The notes: generated from the letters alone by a model not told the origin. A stretch of DNA of 64,000 nt from Argentina anserina (GCF_933775445.1 NC_065878.1:9807395-9871394); one strand, 5' to 3'; positions 11,086 through 23,394 are shown, counted from the stretch's first letter. Made by a program: numbers and translations.

Positions 11086-12038
11086 GGATTAAATACTTGT
11101 GACACCCTATACTTTAGGTGTAAAAACAGTTTTATCCTTCTACTTTCAAATTTAATCTGTATATCCTTTAACTCTTATTTTTTAACAGTTTTGTCATTTT
11201 ACTTTCAAATTAAACTTGTATATCCTTTAACTCTTATTTTTTAACAGTTTTGTCCTTTTTTTTAACAGTTTAGTTAATTCCGTTAGTTGACTGTCAAAAA
11301 ATTTCATTAAGCCGTTAAAATACCTAGAATACCCCCAATTCAAATGAGATTTTTTTTTCTTTCTTTTCTCATGCCTTTTTTATTTTCTCTTTTGGTTTTT
11401 CTTGGTTTTAAATTTAATTCATCATATGTGCTATCCAATATATATAATTGTAATCAACATAAATTATCAAATTAATTGTAAACAAGAGGAGAATTAATGA
11501 CAATTGCTTAACATCAAGTTGGGAATAAATAATTTGAAACTATTTTTGCATCAAAGTATGGATATGATAGTAGAAGTCTTTTTTGTCTTAGCATTATAGA
11601 AATTAATCAAAATATGTTTGTAGAGCATCATAATATAAAAGAAGTTTATAACTGGATTTGAGTACTAACACTCACATCTCATTTTAGGCATTATCCAATT
11701 GATTATAAGATGTTTACAATTAATTTGATAATTTGTGTTGATTACAATTATATGTATTTGATAGCACATATGATGAATGAAATTTAAAAACAAGAAAAAC
11801 AAAAAGAAAGACCAAAAAAGAAAATAAAAAAGGCATAAGAAAAAAAGAAAAAAATATGATTTGAATTTGGGGTATTCTAGACATTTTAACGGCTTAACGG
11901 AATTTTTTAACGGTCAACTAACAGAATGGACAAAACTGTTAAAAAATAAGAGTTAAAAGATATACAGATTAAATTTGAAAGTATAAGGACAAAACTGTTT
12001 TTACACCTAAAGTATAAGGTGTCACAAGTATTTAACAC
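11086..12038. mobile_element. Non-autonomous MULE with long terminal inverted repeats
   Basis: The 953-bp element is flanked by a perfect 9-bp duplication, ATCTTAAAA, at 11077-11085 and 12039-12047, the size expected of Mutator-like elements. Ends match as GGATTAAATACTTGTGACACC (left, residues 1-20 shown by GGATTAAATACTTGTGACAC) and GTGTTAAATACTTGTGACAC (right, reverse complement). The inverted arms extend roughly 270-320 bp, with an internal direct repeat in the left arm (AACTCTTATTTTTTAACAG twice). The centre is AT-rich with no transposase. It must rely on an autonomous MULE elsewhere. Confidence 0.88.
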
Positions 12039-12047
12039 ATCTTAAAA

Positions 12048-13341
12048 ATAACCTCTGTCGGAGATTTCCTGGTTTGGCTCAGCTTGAAACGCCCACATTC
12101 CAGTTGTAGAAGGCAAATTGTTTGTTCACAGAGACCAAAAGCAGTTATGTAAATATATTGCAACATTTTTCATGTACTTTATGAAGCGATAAAGGAGAAA
12201 CTGGAGCTTAAAAGTTAGACTGAACTAAGATCTTGGATATGTAGTACTGATGTTAAGTACGGAACTCAACCGGTCCAGAAGTGTCAAAGACGGAAGTACA
12301 TTTCATGGACTATGTCAATGGATTTGATTTAATCAAAGTTGTGATATCACAATAAAACAGTCGAGAATTGTTCAGAATGATGGTGTAAAGTGCTCACTCA
12401 AGTTCAAGAAGTTGACAACTCGAGCAGCAATCGCCAGCAAAACTTGTCTGCATTTAGTTTTTTTGGCACTGTTTTTGGCCTTAATAGAGACCTTTCTGGA
12501 AGGTAAATTCACTATTTTGTAATCACACGAAGATGTAATGTCGTAGGGCACTAAGGACTTCAATGTTGTGGGAAGGCTTACAGGGGAGAAAAACAGTTGA
12601 CCTAAACATGCAGAAACAAAAAAACTCAGATGTTCTCAATTTTTCTTGTTTACTAGTCTAAAAGAATGTCATAATTTCAATCAAATTAATAATGTCATAC
12701 ATTATTTTCTTGGGTTCTAATTTTATAAAGACGAGCTTGAATCCAGCAAGGGGACGCCAGCGAGTTCTAAATAATAAAGAACACATGCACCTAGCAAAAA
12801 CAAGGAGCCTAAAAACACCAACTAAGAAGCAGAACTAGAACACTTGGCAACCACCAAGCCTCTGGGTTTACACAGCACAAACTACATACTACATTTTCTT
12901 AAGTCGAGAGCTTTACGGTTCTCCAAAAAATGCAACATCTCTTCCGTGCCTCATTAATTTTGGAAGGGTGATTACATACAACCAAAATCTGGTTCAGAAG
13001 CTTATTGCTGATAATACTTGCTATTTCTCTTCGTAATACTGATGATGCCCGTTGCTCTCTTTGGCCATGCTTCTTTCCTTCTTTCTTTCTTCTTTCTTTC
13101 TTTCTTTCTTTCTTTCCCTCTTTGCTTCAAGCTCTCTGAATTTTGCTGATAATGCTTCTTGCCCTCTTTGTATTGCTGAATACACTTCTTGCTCTCTTTG
13201 TACCCCCATGCTACTTGGCATTTGTATCTATCAAACGATTTCTTCCTGCTCAGTCAAACCTATTAACTAATTTCGAGACTAGCTACCATTCGAAGAACTC
13301 AGATGGGTACAAGTCCGGCAGTGCTCAAAGGCTGTTTTGTG
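12048..13341. other. Intergenic DNA / 3' side of PIG-P gene
   Basis: No convincing exon. It includes a (CTTT)n tract at 13075-13115, and the right part is likely 3' UTR of the PIG-P gene. A 66-aa minus-strand ORF over the CTTT tract (13021-13221) is repeat-derived and was not called. Confidence 0.45.
13075..13115. repeat. (CTTT)n microsatellite
   Basis: Imperfect CTTT tetranucleotide run downstream of the PIG-P stop codon. Confidence 0.8.
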
Positions 13342-15643
13342 TTATTTAAACATGGCATGATTGATTCTGTCAATACTGATATCAGATATGGGTTCAATGG
13401 GTTGATCATCACCAGTCATTTGGCCAGAGCTTGCAGGATCCCTACTAAACTCATCTGCATAAGAATTCAAATGAGTTGATTACCTGAAACAAAGACTCAA
13501 AACTTTATTCAGATAAAAAAGACAATTACCACTCACCATATACTGTATATATGGAGGATGGGGGAGGGGTGGACATAAAGTTGAGGCCACAATAAAATAC
13601 CAAGGCCAGAACCACTGTCATCATTGCGTAAGCTGGCACGGCCAATGCCCAATACCTGAAAACAAAACGCCATGAATCTCAATAATAAGCCAAAGTGTGA
13701 GAAGTCACACAGAAATGCAAATCAGAAATCACATAGTGAGTTGGTTGGAGACAAAAAGTATACTTCCACATCAATCGTTATGAAAACATTAATGGCGCGG
13801 AATATCAATGAGATAAGATGATAGTTGTATATCTAATGAGTCTACATAATAATTATATCAGCAGAGTAATGCTGGTTGTGATACTAGTTGTATATAACTA
13901 TGAGTCTACAAATCTTATATTTTTCAACTAATCTATCTGACTTGGGTAGACACAAGGTTGAAGAGACAAAAAAATTGATCCAGATAACTACATGAGCAGA
14001 TAACTTCCAAATTTTCTCAACTATATCGAGCAATGTTCAGGTTGGCCCTCGCAGTCCAGTAAAAGCCAGCAAGTTCCACCACCTATAGTTGAAATTATTG
14101 CTGACCTACATTCACAGACAATGGATGGCAGTGTGGGTCGATGCCAAAAATTCAGTAAGGCCATTTTTCTGCTGTGCCTCAAGATACATAATTTTTTCTG
14201 CACCCCGATGACAACAAAACATGCAGCCTCGAATGCAGTCTCCATAAGATGCATCTTGCAATAAGCCGCACTGCCAGTGCAGTCTGAATTCCCGCACTTA
14301 CCCTCATGAACAACCAGTCCTCAAAGCAGCCAGTATATCTGAACATTAATCCAGCTAACCAATACCACTGAACAAAACAAGAAACTGCACACTCCTTTGA
14401 TTCAACACCCTGGTCAGGTTGGTCCTGCAAAGCTCTAATAATTGATGGTTCATCCAAATGCTATTGGACAGCAGTATCCTATATCTCACCTTTTTCCAAT
14501 ACCAGCTATCAGGCTACCAACAAGGATATTGATAAGTCATATAAATTGGTTGCAGACACTTCAGAATCAAAAAGTCTTCAAAGCAAATAAAATTTGACCA
14601 TAAAGAAGCACGTCTTTGTAAGCGGGGGGTCTAAATTTGTCAAATATGTTCTCTGCAGCTGATTCGTCCAAAATCAGAAGGCATGCATCACCATAATGAA
14701 TAAATTTTTCTGAGTCCGAGTTCCACTTGATGTGAAGCTTGATCTAATGCCACAGTTCCTGATCCCAACACCTTACCAGAGCAACAACAAGAAGTCAATA
14801 AGCCCCAACAGATGCTTCGACCAGATTACAAGTGAACCACTTATTTGATACAGCAGTTTCTAACTTGAACACGCACCACTATGCTTGGTACATACAAAGC
14901 TTCCTGCTCTTACCTAAAGTGCACAAAATCTTTAACATAATTCGGGTCAGGCCAGAGAATCTGCAGAGCATGAGCTCTAATGATTCATGTAGTGTATGCA
15001 AGCTCTTGTCAGTGTAGTCAGTAAATAGACGACAATTTTGTTGCTCATAACAATTGAGTTTGAACAACCTTCATCTATGTCTTATTGGCCTGAGCTAAAG
15101 ATGAAAGGAAGACAATATGCATCATTAACTGCGTCATAATCCGAATCCTAGACTTCAGTACATTATGTATGTTCGTTTAAGTACTTACGAGTACTATAGA
15201 ATTAAAATCAAAGAAAGAAACAGGAACATCATAGTATCAAGTAAAACCCAAAAACAGATGAAGGAAACGAACGAAACTGACCTGCTGGGGTAGTAAAAGA
15301 TTCCAATCCAATGTAGCCAAGACTCGGGCACGTATGCCCAAACCAACAGAATAACTGCTCAAAACACAAAAAACTCATATCAAAAAAATAAAAAAAAACC
15401 AAACACAATAGTTGCTACCCAAACTAAAACCAAGAAAACACAGAAAACCATAAACTTGAGAAATGGACCTGTAGCCACAACAGTGGTGATAGAACCCACA
15501 AAGCCATAGACCTCGGCAGGTTTGGGGCCATGAAACCCAGAAGCCTTAATATCAGGATCTGCAAAGGACACAGTTGCCTCCCTCCTTTTCTTTGACACAC
15601 TCAGAATTCTCCTGGGACTGCAGACAGAGTATGACTCTTCCAT
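13342..15643 (-). CDS. PIGP: GPI-GlcNAc transferase subunit P (PIG-P)
   Basis: Subunit of the endoplasmic-reticulum complex that adds GlcNAc to phosphatidylinositol, the first step of GPI-anchor synthesis. Coding exons on the minus strand: 15469-15643, 15282-15354, 13537-13655 and 13342-13454, all with GT-AG borders. Joined they give 480 nt, 159 aa plus stop, with frame kept at every junction. Residues 1-40 are a cytosolic tail. PKPAEVYGFVGSITTVVAT opens the PIG-P domain and first membrane segment (about 44-66), followed by AYVPESWLHWIGIFYYPSRYW and a second membrane segment (about 84-110), then the conserved TPPPSSIYTVYDEFSRDP. This order and length fit plant PIG-P. A 5'-UTR exon (about 15799-16010, donor CTTCCG|GTGAGA) is spliced to an acceptor just 3 bp before the ATG. 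Intron 3 is about 1.6 kb. It looks intact and functional. Confidence 0.93.
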
Positions 15644-15798
15644 CCCCTAATATGTTTCTGGAATTCCAATACAGGATTGAGAATCCACATGCAATAATTT
15701 ACCCAGCAAGAACGAGAATGCAAATTTGGTATGCAAAGTGCTCACCAATCCAGAAAAAGGAAATCGAGTAGCGAGATTGATGCGAGAGAGTATCTCAC

Positions 15799-16010
15799 CG
15801 GAAGATAGCCCGTTGATCTCGTCGTCTTCGAACTCAATCCCTCCAATTCCAATCGCACTCCAGGAATCTGTCCATTCGAGAAAAAAAATAGCTGATTTGT
15901 GATTCTAGCAAAGTTGTATTGTGGTTGTGCGAGAGATGAAAAATCGAGTATGAATTGATGATATTACAGAGTTGGGTGCGAAAGAAAGACCTTGTAAGAG
16001 GAATGAGAGA
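15799..16010 (-). other. PIGP: Non-coding first exon of the PIG-P gene
   Basis: On the minus strand the sequence ends in CTTCCG followed by a GTGAGA donor. The next acceptor (ATTAG at 15647-15650) lies directly before the coding ATG. The right boundary is approximate because no transcription start can be fixed from sequence. Confidence 0.5.
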
Positions 16011-16110
16011 GGAACAAACATAAATTATCAGTATTAATTATTATCGATATATTTTGTTTTTTTAGAAGATAACCATTAGGTAGCAGTGTAGCACATTAAT
16101 TTTGGAGGTT

Positions 16111-16498
16111 AGGCAAATTTAAGATAAATTTTTATATGGTACTTTAGTATCACGTGTCAATATATAGTGGTCATTTTTGCCTGTTATATTTTGACACGTA
16201 AAATTATTACACTAAAATAATTTAACATATATTTATTATTTGTGAAATCACTTTCATATGTATTGATGATTTTAAACTAGAATTTCGGGTTTAGAATTTA
16301 GTGTTTAGTATACTGGTGTAGAATGTAGGGTTTATGGTTTAAGGTTTTAGAAAGAAACCCAAAATGAATTTTGAAAAAAAAAATTAAATATAATTTTTCT
16401 AATTATTCTTGCATATTAAATTATGATTAGAATGATTTACCATTAAGTATTGTCACGTGGTACTATGGTAGCACTGAAAATTTATCTAAATTTATATC
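16111..16498. mobile_element. MITE with about 45-bp inverted ends
   Basis: The left end (AAATTTAAGATAAATTTTT, then GGTACTTTAGTATCACGTG) pairs with the right end read in reverse (TAAATTTAGATAAATTTTC, then TAGTACCACGTG). The interior is AT-rich and non-coding. No clear target duplication was found, so the superfamily is left open. Confidence 0.6.
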
Positions 16499-16660
16499 CT
16501 CTTTTAATTATCCACATATCTCTAACCTATAAAGTTATTCACGTATTCCTAGCCTATACCCAAAAAAAATCATGTTGTTGCTCCTAATGTTTTTCTGTAG
16601 TTAAGAAATTAATCTAATAAAAAAAGCAATAATGTTAATATATAGAAATTAACGTCATAT

Positions 16661-16843
16661 TGTTTTAGGATGAAAAATTGTGTATTATTGAATGATATGG
16701 GGGCCTATATATAGGCATTACAAAACCACAATCCCGTAGGATTCGGAGTCCTAATCTATTACGGAGATGCTAATCTATCTCCTAACAGAAAACCTATTAG
16801 GCTAAGACACATACAAGGGTAGAATAGTAATTCTCCCGGACCA
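16661..16843 (-). repeat. 3' LTR of the 16.7-23.4 kb copia element
   Basis: 183 bp, identical to the LTR at 23207-23389 except for one base near its end (TGTTTTAGG versus TGTTTCAGG on the plus strand). Confidence 0.93.
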
Positions 16844-17229
16844 CTCCCCCTTGTGTCGCATGCCTAGGTTGCATGGTGCACACATCGTTGCCTCGGTAAA
16901 AACCTTGTCAAGCAAAACAAAAACCTCTTGGGTAAAACAAAAGCTTGATCGAAGGGAAAAAGAGCACAACGCACCGTCTACATTTGATAGCATCATGTGA
17001 GCTAGACTCCCCCTGAAGTCTACGAAACAACTCCCCCTGATTAGTGCCATAATCATGGAGTACAAAGAACAACGTATACAACGTTCATTACATGCTTCTC
17101 AAACGTAGTCTTGGGCTAATGATTAATCATTAATCTAGCCACACATCCTTAGATCATCCATGCTATACTTAGCCAAACTTAGATCTTAGGAAACAAGATT
17201 GCATAACAACTCAAAACAAGAGTTTGCAA

Positions 17230-17620
17230 TGAAAATCAAATTCTCGGGTAGAATGACCTTCACTCACTTAAACGGCCATAACTTCTTCGTCAAAGTAGGT
17301 ATCAGCGAACCGTAAAATGTTCTGAAAATTAGACACCCGTGTCTTTCCAGTGACATAAGGTTCACAACCTCATCCGATCGGAGCTGTTCACAATGCTCTG
17401 TCGAAGTTGACTGACTTGCAAATTTCCGGACAGGACTGTCCTACTTTGCTAAAACGGTCATAACTCACTCAATATGATAGCTATGAACGAATGGTTGATG
17501 TCCATGGAAAGTAGACACATAGGCCTTTCCAACGGTACCAATTTTACCATATTTCATCGAGCGAGCTGTCTTGTAGGTCTCGTTGAAGTTGACCTACGAA
17601 ACTGGACAGATTCTGATTTG
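17230..17620. repeat. Two degenerate tandem modules (about 180 bp) inside the copia element
   Basis: Two successive blocks share ordered words: ACGGYCATAACT, then RTAGACAC, CTTTCCARYG, TCATCCGATCG/TTTCATCGAGCG, and GAAGTTGACYKAC. They occupy the place where reverse transcriptase should lie. Confidence 0.5.
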
Positions 17621-18219
17621 TCACATTTAATGTGTCTTTCGCGAAAAGAATGGGGGAATGGACCAATGAAGGACTGATTTTGGTCCAAGACGGAACCGTA
17701 CGCATCCTCTACGCTACCAGTGTCGACTGCTACACCAAGGCGTACGTTGATGTTGCTGGAGCTGCTGGCGGTGTTGGTGTGGATAGGATTTGTGTTGGTT
17801 CACTAAGTGTAGAACTAAACCCATGTCAAAGAAGCAATGCAAGTCCAATGACAATGCATAGGCGCATAGCTAATCACGTCATAATGAAAGCAATAGTGTC
17901 CCAACAACACTAACATGTATGAATGTATAGCTCATTGAATGTCTTCATCATCTATACTTAGACGGAATAGAGAATTAAGAATTAGCTTCATATGAACACA
18001 TATGGGTATGAGTTCTTGCAACCGATTGTACTACGTTCTCTCGAACGTCGCAATCTGATTACATAAGCTCTCCGTGGTCTGGAGGCATTTAAAGTCCCTC
18101 GGGCACTCTCATATCTGCGTCAAGATCCCTTTACAGATATTCTATGACCACTATCATATGCTGCAAATCAGTTTTCATGGACACTACTACTGATCAAGTA
18201 GCGGAAAGCAATTATGTCA

Positions 18220-19440
18220 ATAACGAGATAATATAACTCATCGTAGTCAATACTAGGATAATGAGACAATCTTTGCGCCATAAGTCCTGCATATATGGCA
18301 TGACTTCATCTTTCTCATTACACTTACGAACAACGACCAACATAACAAGTCTAGTTCAGCCTGTATTGATTCTTTCCACTTCGGTCAAGTTGCTCATCGT
18401 TGATGCTTTACAACGGAATAAGAGCATAAGCGAATACATCATCAATCATGGGAGATCAATCCATTAAACACACGCGCGCGCTGTATACGATCAATTCGTG
18501 AGATTTCTATTCTTCTCTAACATCAACAAAAGGAGTCTGTAGCGTCCCACAGAAACTTAGTTGATACACATGTTTAGAGAATATCTCTTGATGATGGGCG
18601 AAATACTTGTGCCTACGCACTTCGCTTCTTTCTAGTTTTGATTCTAGAGAATAATGGTCTCCCCCTCATCTAGGCAGGAGCCAAGACCGAAGCTATGACC
18701 CTTACTAGTCCATCTTTGCGTTTGCCGCCCTTGTTTTGTGGTGCAATGCCACGGGCGCCGACAACACCACAGCGTACGATGGTGCCATCGCCGGCTTCCT
18801 TCCCACTGTCAGGGATGGTGCCAACGGTGCTAGGACCAGGTCATATGAAATTCTCTCATATTCTGAGAGTCCCAACCTTACCGGCACATCACAGCATTTA
18901 TGTGCGATCTCGTCACTTTCGCAATATCGGTAAAGTCATTGGGCATCGAATCTTTGACTTTCTGGATGTCGATAATGCGTTGCACATTTGCTCACTTTGA
19001 GTAGTGCGGGATCTTAATAAGACATAGTGCCACACCACGTCAATTCCTGGCGTTAAAACCAGAATGGGAGCATTCCATATCTCCCCCTAACGACGGGAAG
19101 TATGTCTCATCAAAGTGACCGTCTGCTAATATCGCAGGATAGAGATCAACGGTTGTAGATTGGAAATAGCGGACAAGTGTTGGTGATTCATAAATCATAA
19201 CCAACCAGAATACTTAATCGTTTCAAGTAGACCCATTGAGATAACTACAATAGAGGCACATAAATAACTTTAACCAAATAGGCGTTAGTGAAAAGAACGT
19301 CGGGATCGTATCCAGTGACCATCTGGTACGCACTAAACACTTGGCAAGTTGTGGGTCTGAAACGAATAAGTGTCGCTGCATGCAACATCATTACATATCT
19401 CCTTGCAAAAATCGGCAGGTTAGTACCCATAACCAAGTCC
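18220..19440 (-). pseudogene. Remnants of copia pol (linker/RT start and integrase)
   Basis: On the minus strand, about 18230-18300 reads like the PSIDYDEL start of copia reverse transcriptase, and about 19250-19436 retains an integrase C-terminal stretch (FRPTTCQVFSAYQMVTGYDPD) that aligns with the better preserved integrase of the element at 49227-54986. Many stops and frame changes separate the pieces. No YVDD block was found. Confidence 0.55.
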
Positions 19441-20754
19441 GAGCTCTGCTAGATCGTGCAGTGAATGAACATGAGGAATAATATGTTCAACGACGATCCC
19501 AGTAGACATGTAAAACGAAATCATCAAAGTCGTGGGGGTGAACTCTCCAATGGTATCCATTCAAATAGATTTAAGAGGATAGGAAGGGTGGTGAGCCCTT
19601 AGGATGATGATCATAGCTAAAAACTTTAGCGAATGCAGCGTTTCTTGTGGAAAGCAAAGCGACGTGTGACCAACGCGTCGATGCTCTTAACCTATGCCAT
19701 AAAAATACCGAAAAATGTCCGTATTCGATTGGATAGGGTCCACTAATGTCACCTTAAATACTTTGTAAGAATGGAATGTTCTCGGTTGGAGCCTTAGCAA
19801 ATAAGGACTTCCTTGAAATCTAGCAAAAGAACAAGCTTTGCAAAATGAGCGATGGGCATCAGAGATTACCATGGAGGCATTAGAAAACACGGGAGGCATC
19901 ACAAAGCTCCTGTGAAGGAGGGGATGCCGCCACCAACGGCCTTAATGCCATGGAGCCGCCTAAATAGGCAGGCTCGGCCTCACCGTGCATGGCACGGATA
20001 GGCTCGGCCTCACCATGTGGAGCATGGGTGAGGTGGTCCTCCAATCGCTTCGTGAACATGAAAAATAGATGATAATGTGAATTTCAAAGAACTCGAATCA
20101 TCATATCTTGTTCAAAATGACCAAAAAACGATCATGTCAAAACCGAGAAGACAGTAAAACCGAACCCATGATTCAAAGAATCTTGAGTTACATAAAGCTA
20201 CTGCTGCACGCAAGCAAAACGATGTCTGCATGCTAACAAAGCTACTGTCGAAGCTTGAAAAAGATACTGTCAATGAAATCTGACAGATTTTTTCCTCTCC
20301 ATTCTTAACACAAATATCAAGATGGAAATCCATCATTGGCATGTATGGCCTTTAAAACTTAGCAAGGCACGAAGATATACAACACAATCTCCGCACGAGA
20401 TCCGTAAAACAACTACCTGCGCCGTAGGACAGTGTGGGTGGTTAAGCAATTAGCAAGACACTCGATTTCACGGCGGGACATTCTCAAAATGAAGATTAAG
20501 AGAGTCAACAACGCGGTGAACTTCTCTACACAATACGCCGTAGGATATTGTAAGAGAGGGGATTGAAACAAATGGCAATCCCATCGAATGTATCACATGG
20601 CAATAGAACTACATTCTTCAACTCAAGAGTTGGAAAAACATGGTATTGGAGCAGTTGAATACCAAACGATCTGGGTTGTAAAAACCATCCAATTGGTGCG
20701 GGTGGTCACCAATAATAATAAAATCATTTGAGCTATGAAACGACTTGGAGAAAA

Positions 20755-21110
20755 CCGGAAAATTAACCGGAAAACCATGTCAATATAACTCAAAACCGGC
20801 TGAAATTTGGACTGGGAAAACTTGGTAGCAAGAACTGCTGAAATATGCGGAAAACATGACGAGAAACGACGGAAAAAAATCGTCGGAAAAACTCGTCGGA
20901 AGCCGGCGGCACCGAGTGCCGGAAAACTGGCCGGCGGCGGCCGGAGCCGGCCGCTATGGAGGCCGTAACTTCAGGTCCGACAGGGAAAGCCGTCCGGAAC
21001 AGGATGGCGGTGCCGGAAACGCCGGAATATGGCCGGAAGGCGGCGAATACGCCGGTAAAACGTAAAAAAACGTTCCGGAAACGCCGGAACAATAACCGGG
21101 AAAAACGACG
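20755..21110. repeat. Cryptic CCGGAAA-rich sequence in copia element
   Basis: Dense, irregular GCCGGAAA/CCGGAAAA words. Frames are open on both strands by composition only; no protein family is recognisable. Confidence 0.5.
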
Positions 21111-22829
21111 TCAATTTTGACGTTCCGAGGTCCGTTTTCCAAATTTCAAAGTCCAAAATCACAATGTAGTGCTATTGGGGTCCCATGTAACCCAAAAGCG
21201 GCCAATTTAAAAACCACGTGAGTTGCAAACGTTGACCATGCATGCTAAGCCAAGGCAAATAAAATTCTCACGAGTCCAAGAAAGACGAGAATTTTTATAG
21301 AATATGCCAATATTTAATACAACACAACCAAACTTCCAATTCCAATAGACGACTTAAGCTAAAGTCGAACAAGAAACATGGCAATGCCAACGTCATACTT
21401 GAAAAATAGTAAGCAGAAGACATAGTCAAAATAGAGTGACTAATCAAAAGTCCGTAGCAACAAAATCTTGCATATCGGATTGGGCGGAGCCTTAGCCTGA
21501 GGCTCAAAAATGTTTGCTTACTTGAGAATGGAAGAATGTTACTTTTCCATCTCCAAAATTCCCTCAAGAAATAGATACAGGTGCCAAAAAGGGCATGCGT
21601 TTCTTAGATGTGGAGTATGCATCAAGGTCAACTCTGATAATACAACGTCATAGACGTTCATTAAATCACTTTAAGTGTGTCCCATAGAATTCTTTATTTT
21701 TGGGATCTTTTGTCAGCAAATAGTGCTGCATCAGAGTAATGAATCAACTCAAAGAAATGAGTACGTAGACCTTGGGATTATCGTTTATACGCATGAGTTT
21801 AAGAAAACTCAAACATTCAAATAACAGTCGCGATGGCGACGCATCCATAAGAAACGAGGGTTGTATAGGTTTCGAATAATCGAAATATTCAAGTATGTAA
21901 CCGGAATTAGAAGGGTTGTGATGTATATGGTCACAAAATAATCGATGCATATCGGCGATTCTCATGATCGCACCCAAAACAGCGGTGCACTCAGGCAACC
22001 ACACGAAATCGATATCTTCCTTTTTAAATAATAACGTGACTCCCCCAGGACCGTCACACGAAAAACGTCGACCAAGAGGGGAATCATATCCCTCTTTGGT
22101 CTCATCGGCGTTATAAGAAAGGCCGGAAAAGAAGACATGAAAAAAGCTAATAGCACCCGATAATTTATATATATATCTTCAAAAGCAGCAACTTTAAGAA
22201 AAACATACTTGTTGGTCTGCCAAATAGACCGCATATAAGTAAATTGCTCTGCAAATCGATCGTCATGCATGAAGTTGCTTGTTGAATTCCTTTTCGATCT
22301 TCGTCCGATGACATAAAATCTTGGGAGGGTACGATCAAAATCGTATGTAGATGACAAAAGTATCATCCATCTCGGCATGAATGTCATCACCATAGTACGA
22401 CGAGTGATCACTTTTCCTATGCAAGCACGTGAAACATAGTTAGAAAACGAAAACGTGCAAATTAAACGATTTAATAAGCAATAGGAAAATAAAAAGGAAA
22501 AAAGAGAAATAGTTTAAAGGCCCAAAAGGGTAGAGAAGACGGGAGTAGCTTCTCTTGAGCGAAGAGTTTGCTTGTGCAGTTCGCGTTCATTGCGTATATA
22601 TGCGGGAGGAGCAATTTTGAATCCTCTGATGCGGGGATTTTCGGGGCAAAAAGATGTTTTTGCGGAGCGAATGTGGAGGATACCCTGCGGGGCTGCGGAG
22701 GCTGCGTGCAGGGGCAGCAGGGGGGACTGCAGGGGTGCGTGCAGGGCTGCGTGCGGGGCAGCGTGCGTGCGTGCAGGGCTGCGTTGCGGGGGCTGCAGGG
22801 CAGGGCAGCGTGCGGGGCTGCGTGGGTAG

Positions 22830-22985
22830 CATGCAGGGGCTGCGCGCGGGGCTGCGGGGGCAGCACGCAGGGGCTGCGCGCGGGGCTGCGGGGGCAGCAC
22901 GCAGGGGCTGCGCGCGGGGCTGCGGGGGCAGCACGCAGGGGCTGCGCGCGGGGCTGCAGGGGCAGCATGCAGGGGCTGCGCGCAG
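22830..22985. repeat. 34-bp GC-rich minisatellite in copia leader
   Basis: At least four near-perfect 34-bp units built from CAGGGGCTGCGCGCG and GGGCTGCGGGGGCAGCACG. Flanking DNA (22680-23050) holds degenerate relatives and a run of eleven G at about 23040-23052. Because 34 is not a multiple of three, the apparent long ORFs across it cycle through all frames and are not genes. Confidence 0.85.
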
Positions 22986-23206
22986 GGGTTGCGGGGCTGC
23001 GTGCAGGGCTTGCGGGCAGGGGCTGCGGGCAGGGGCTGCGGGGGGGGGGGGGCTGCGGTGCGGCGGCAGCGATGCGGCGGCTGCAGGAGGTGCGCCGGCG
23101 AGGAGATGCCGGAGCTTGGAATCGACGGCGGCCGGCGGAGGAGAGAGAGAGAAAAAAAAAATAGGGCTCTAAAAGTTCAGGGTTTTAGAGCAACGTGCTG
23201 ATAACG

Positions 23207-23389
23207 TGTTTCAGGATGAAAAATTGTGTATTATTGAATGATATGGGGGCCTATATATAGGCATTACAAAACCACAATCCCGTAGGATTCGGAGTCCTAA
23301 TCTATTACGGAGATGCTAATCTATCTCCTAACAGAAAACCTATTAGGCTAAGACACATACAAGGGTAGAATAGTAATTCTCCCGGACCA
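23207..23389 (-). repeat. 5' LTR of the 16.7-23.4 kb copia element
   Basis: 183-bp LTR, promoter-bearing in the minus orientation. CTATATATAGGC (TATA-like) lies inside it, and the primer-site region CGTTATCAGCACG abuts it. Confidence 0.93.
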
Positions 23390-23394
23390 CATAT

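Larger units (their letters stand above)
16656..23394 (-). mobile_element. Young non-autonomous Ty1-copia LTR retrotransposon
   Basis: The element proper is 16661-23389 (6,729 bp), with a perfect 5-bp duplication CATAT at 16656-16660 and 23390-23394. Both LTRs are 183 bp, begin TGGTCCGGGAG and end in CA when read on the minus strand, and differ at one base. The primer-site region (CGTTATCAGCACG) follows the 5' LTR at 23206, and a purine tract AAGGGGGAG precedes the 3' LTR. Inside, in order, are a GC-rich minisatellite leader (22680-23160), leader DNA shared with the copy at 62665, decayed gag/integrase DNA, and a region where reverse transcriptase and RNase H should be but are not recognisable. 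Nearly identical LTRs around ruined coding DNA mean it was copied recently using proteins from another element. Confidence 0.92.

Noticed and set aside
13021..13221. 66-aa minus-strand ORF downstream of PIG-P
   Set aside because: Its Lys/Glu/Arg-rich part is a translation of the CTTT microsatellite, and no splice signals connect it to PIG-P.
14021..14457. Overlapping 61-92-aa minus-strand ORFs
   Set aside because: They lie inside PIG-P intron 3 and show no recognisable domain.
20790..21162. Phe/Arg/Pro-rich ORFs in the copia element
   Set aside because: They come from cryptic CCGGAAA repetition, with open frames on both strands and no homology.
22471..23201. Long overlapping ORFs rich in Ala/Arg/Gly/Pro
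   Set aside because: They are produced by the 34-bp GC-rich minisatellite in the copia leader, open in several frames on both strands, with no family resemblance.
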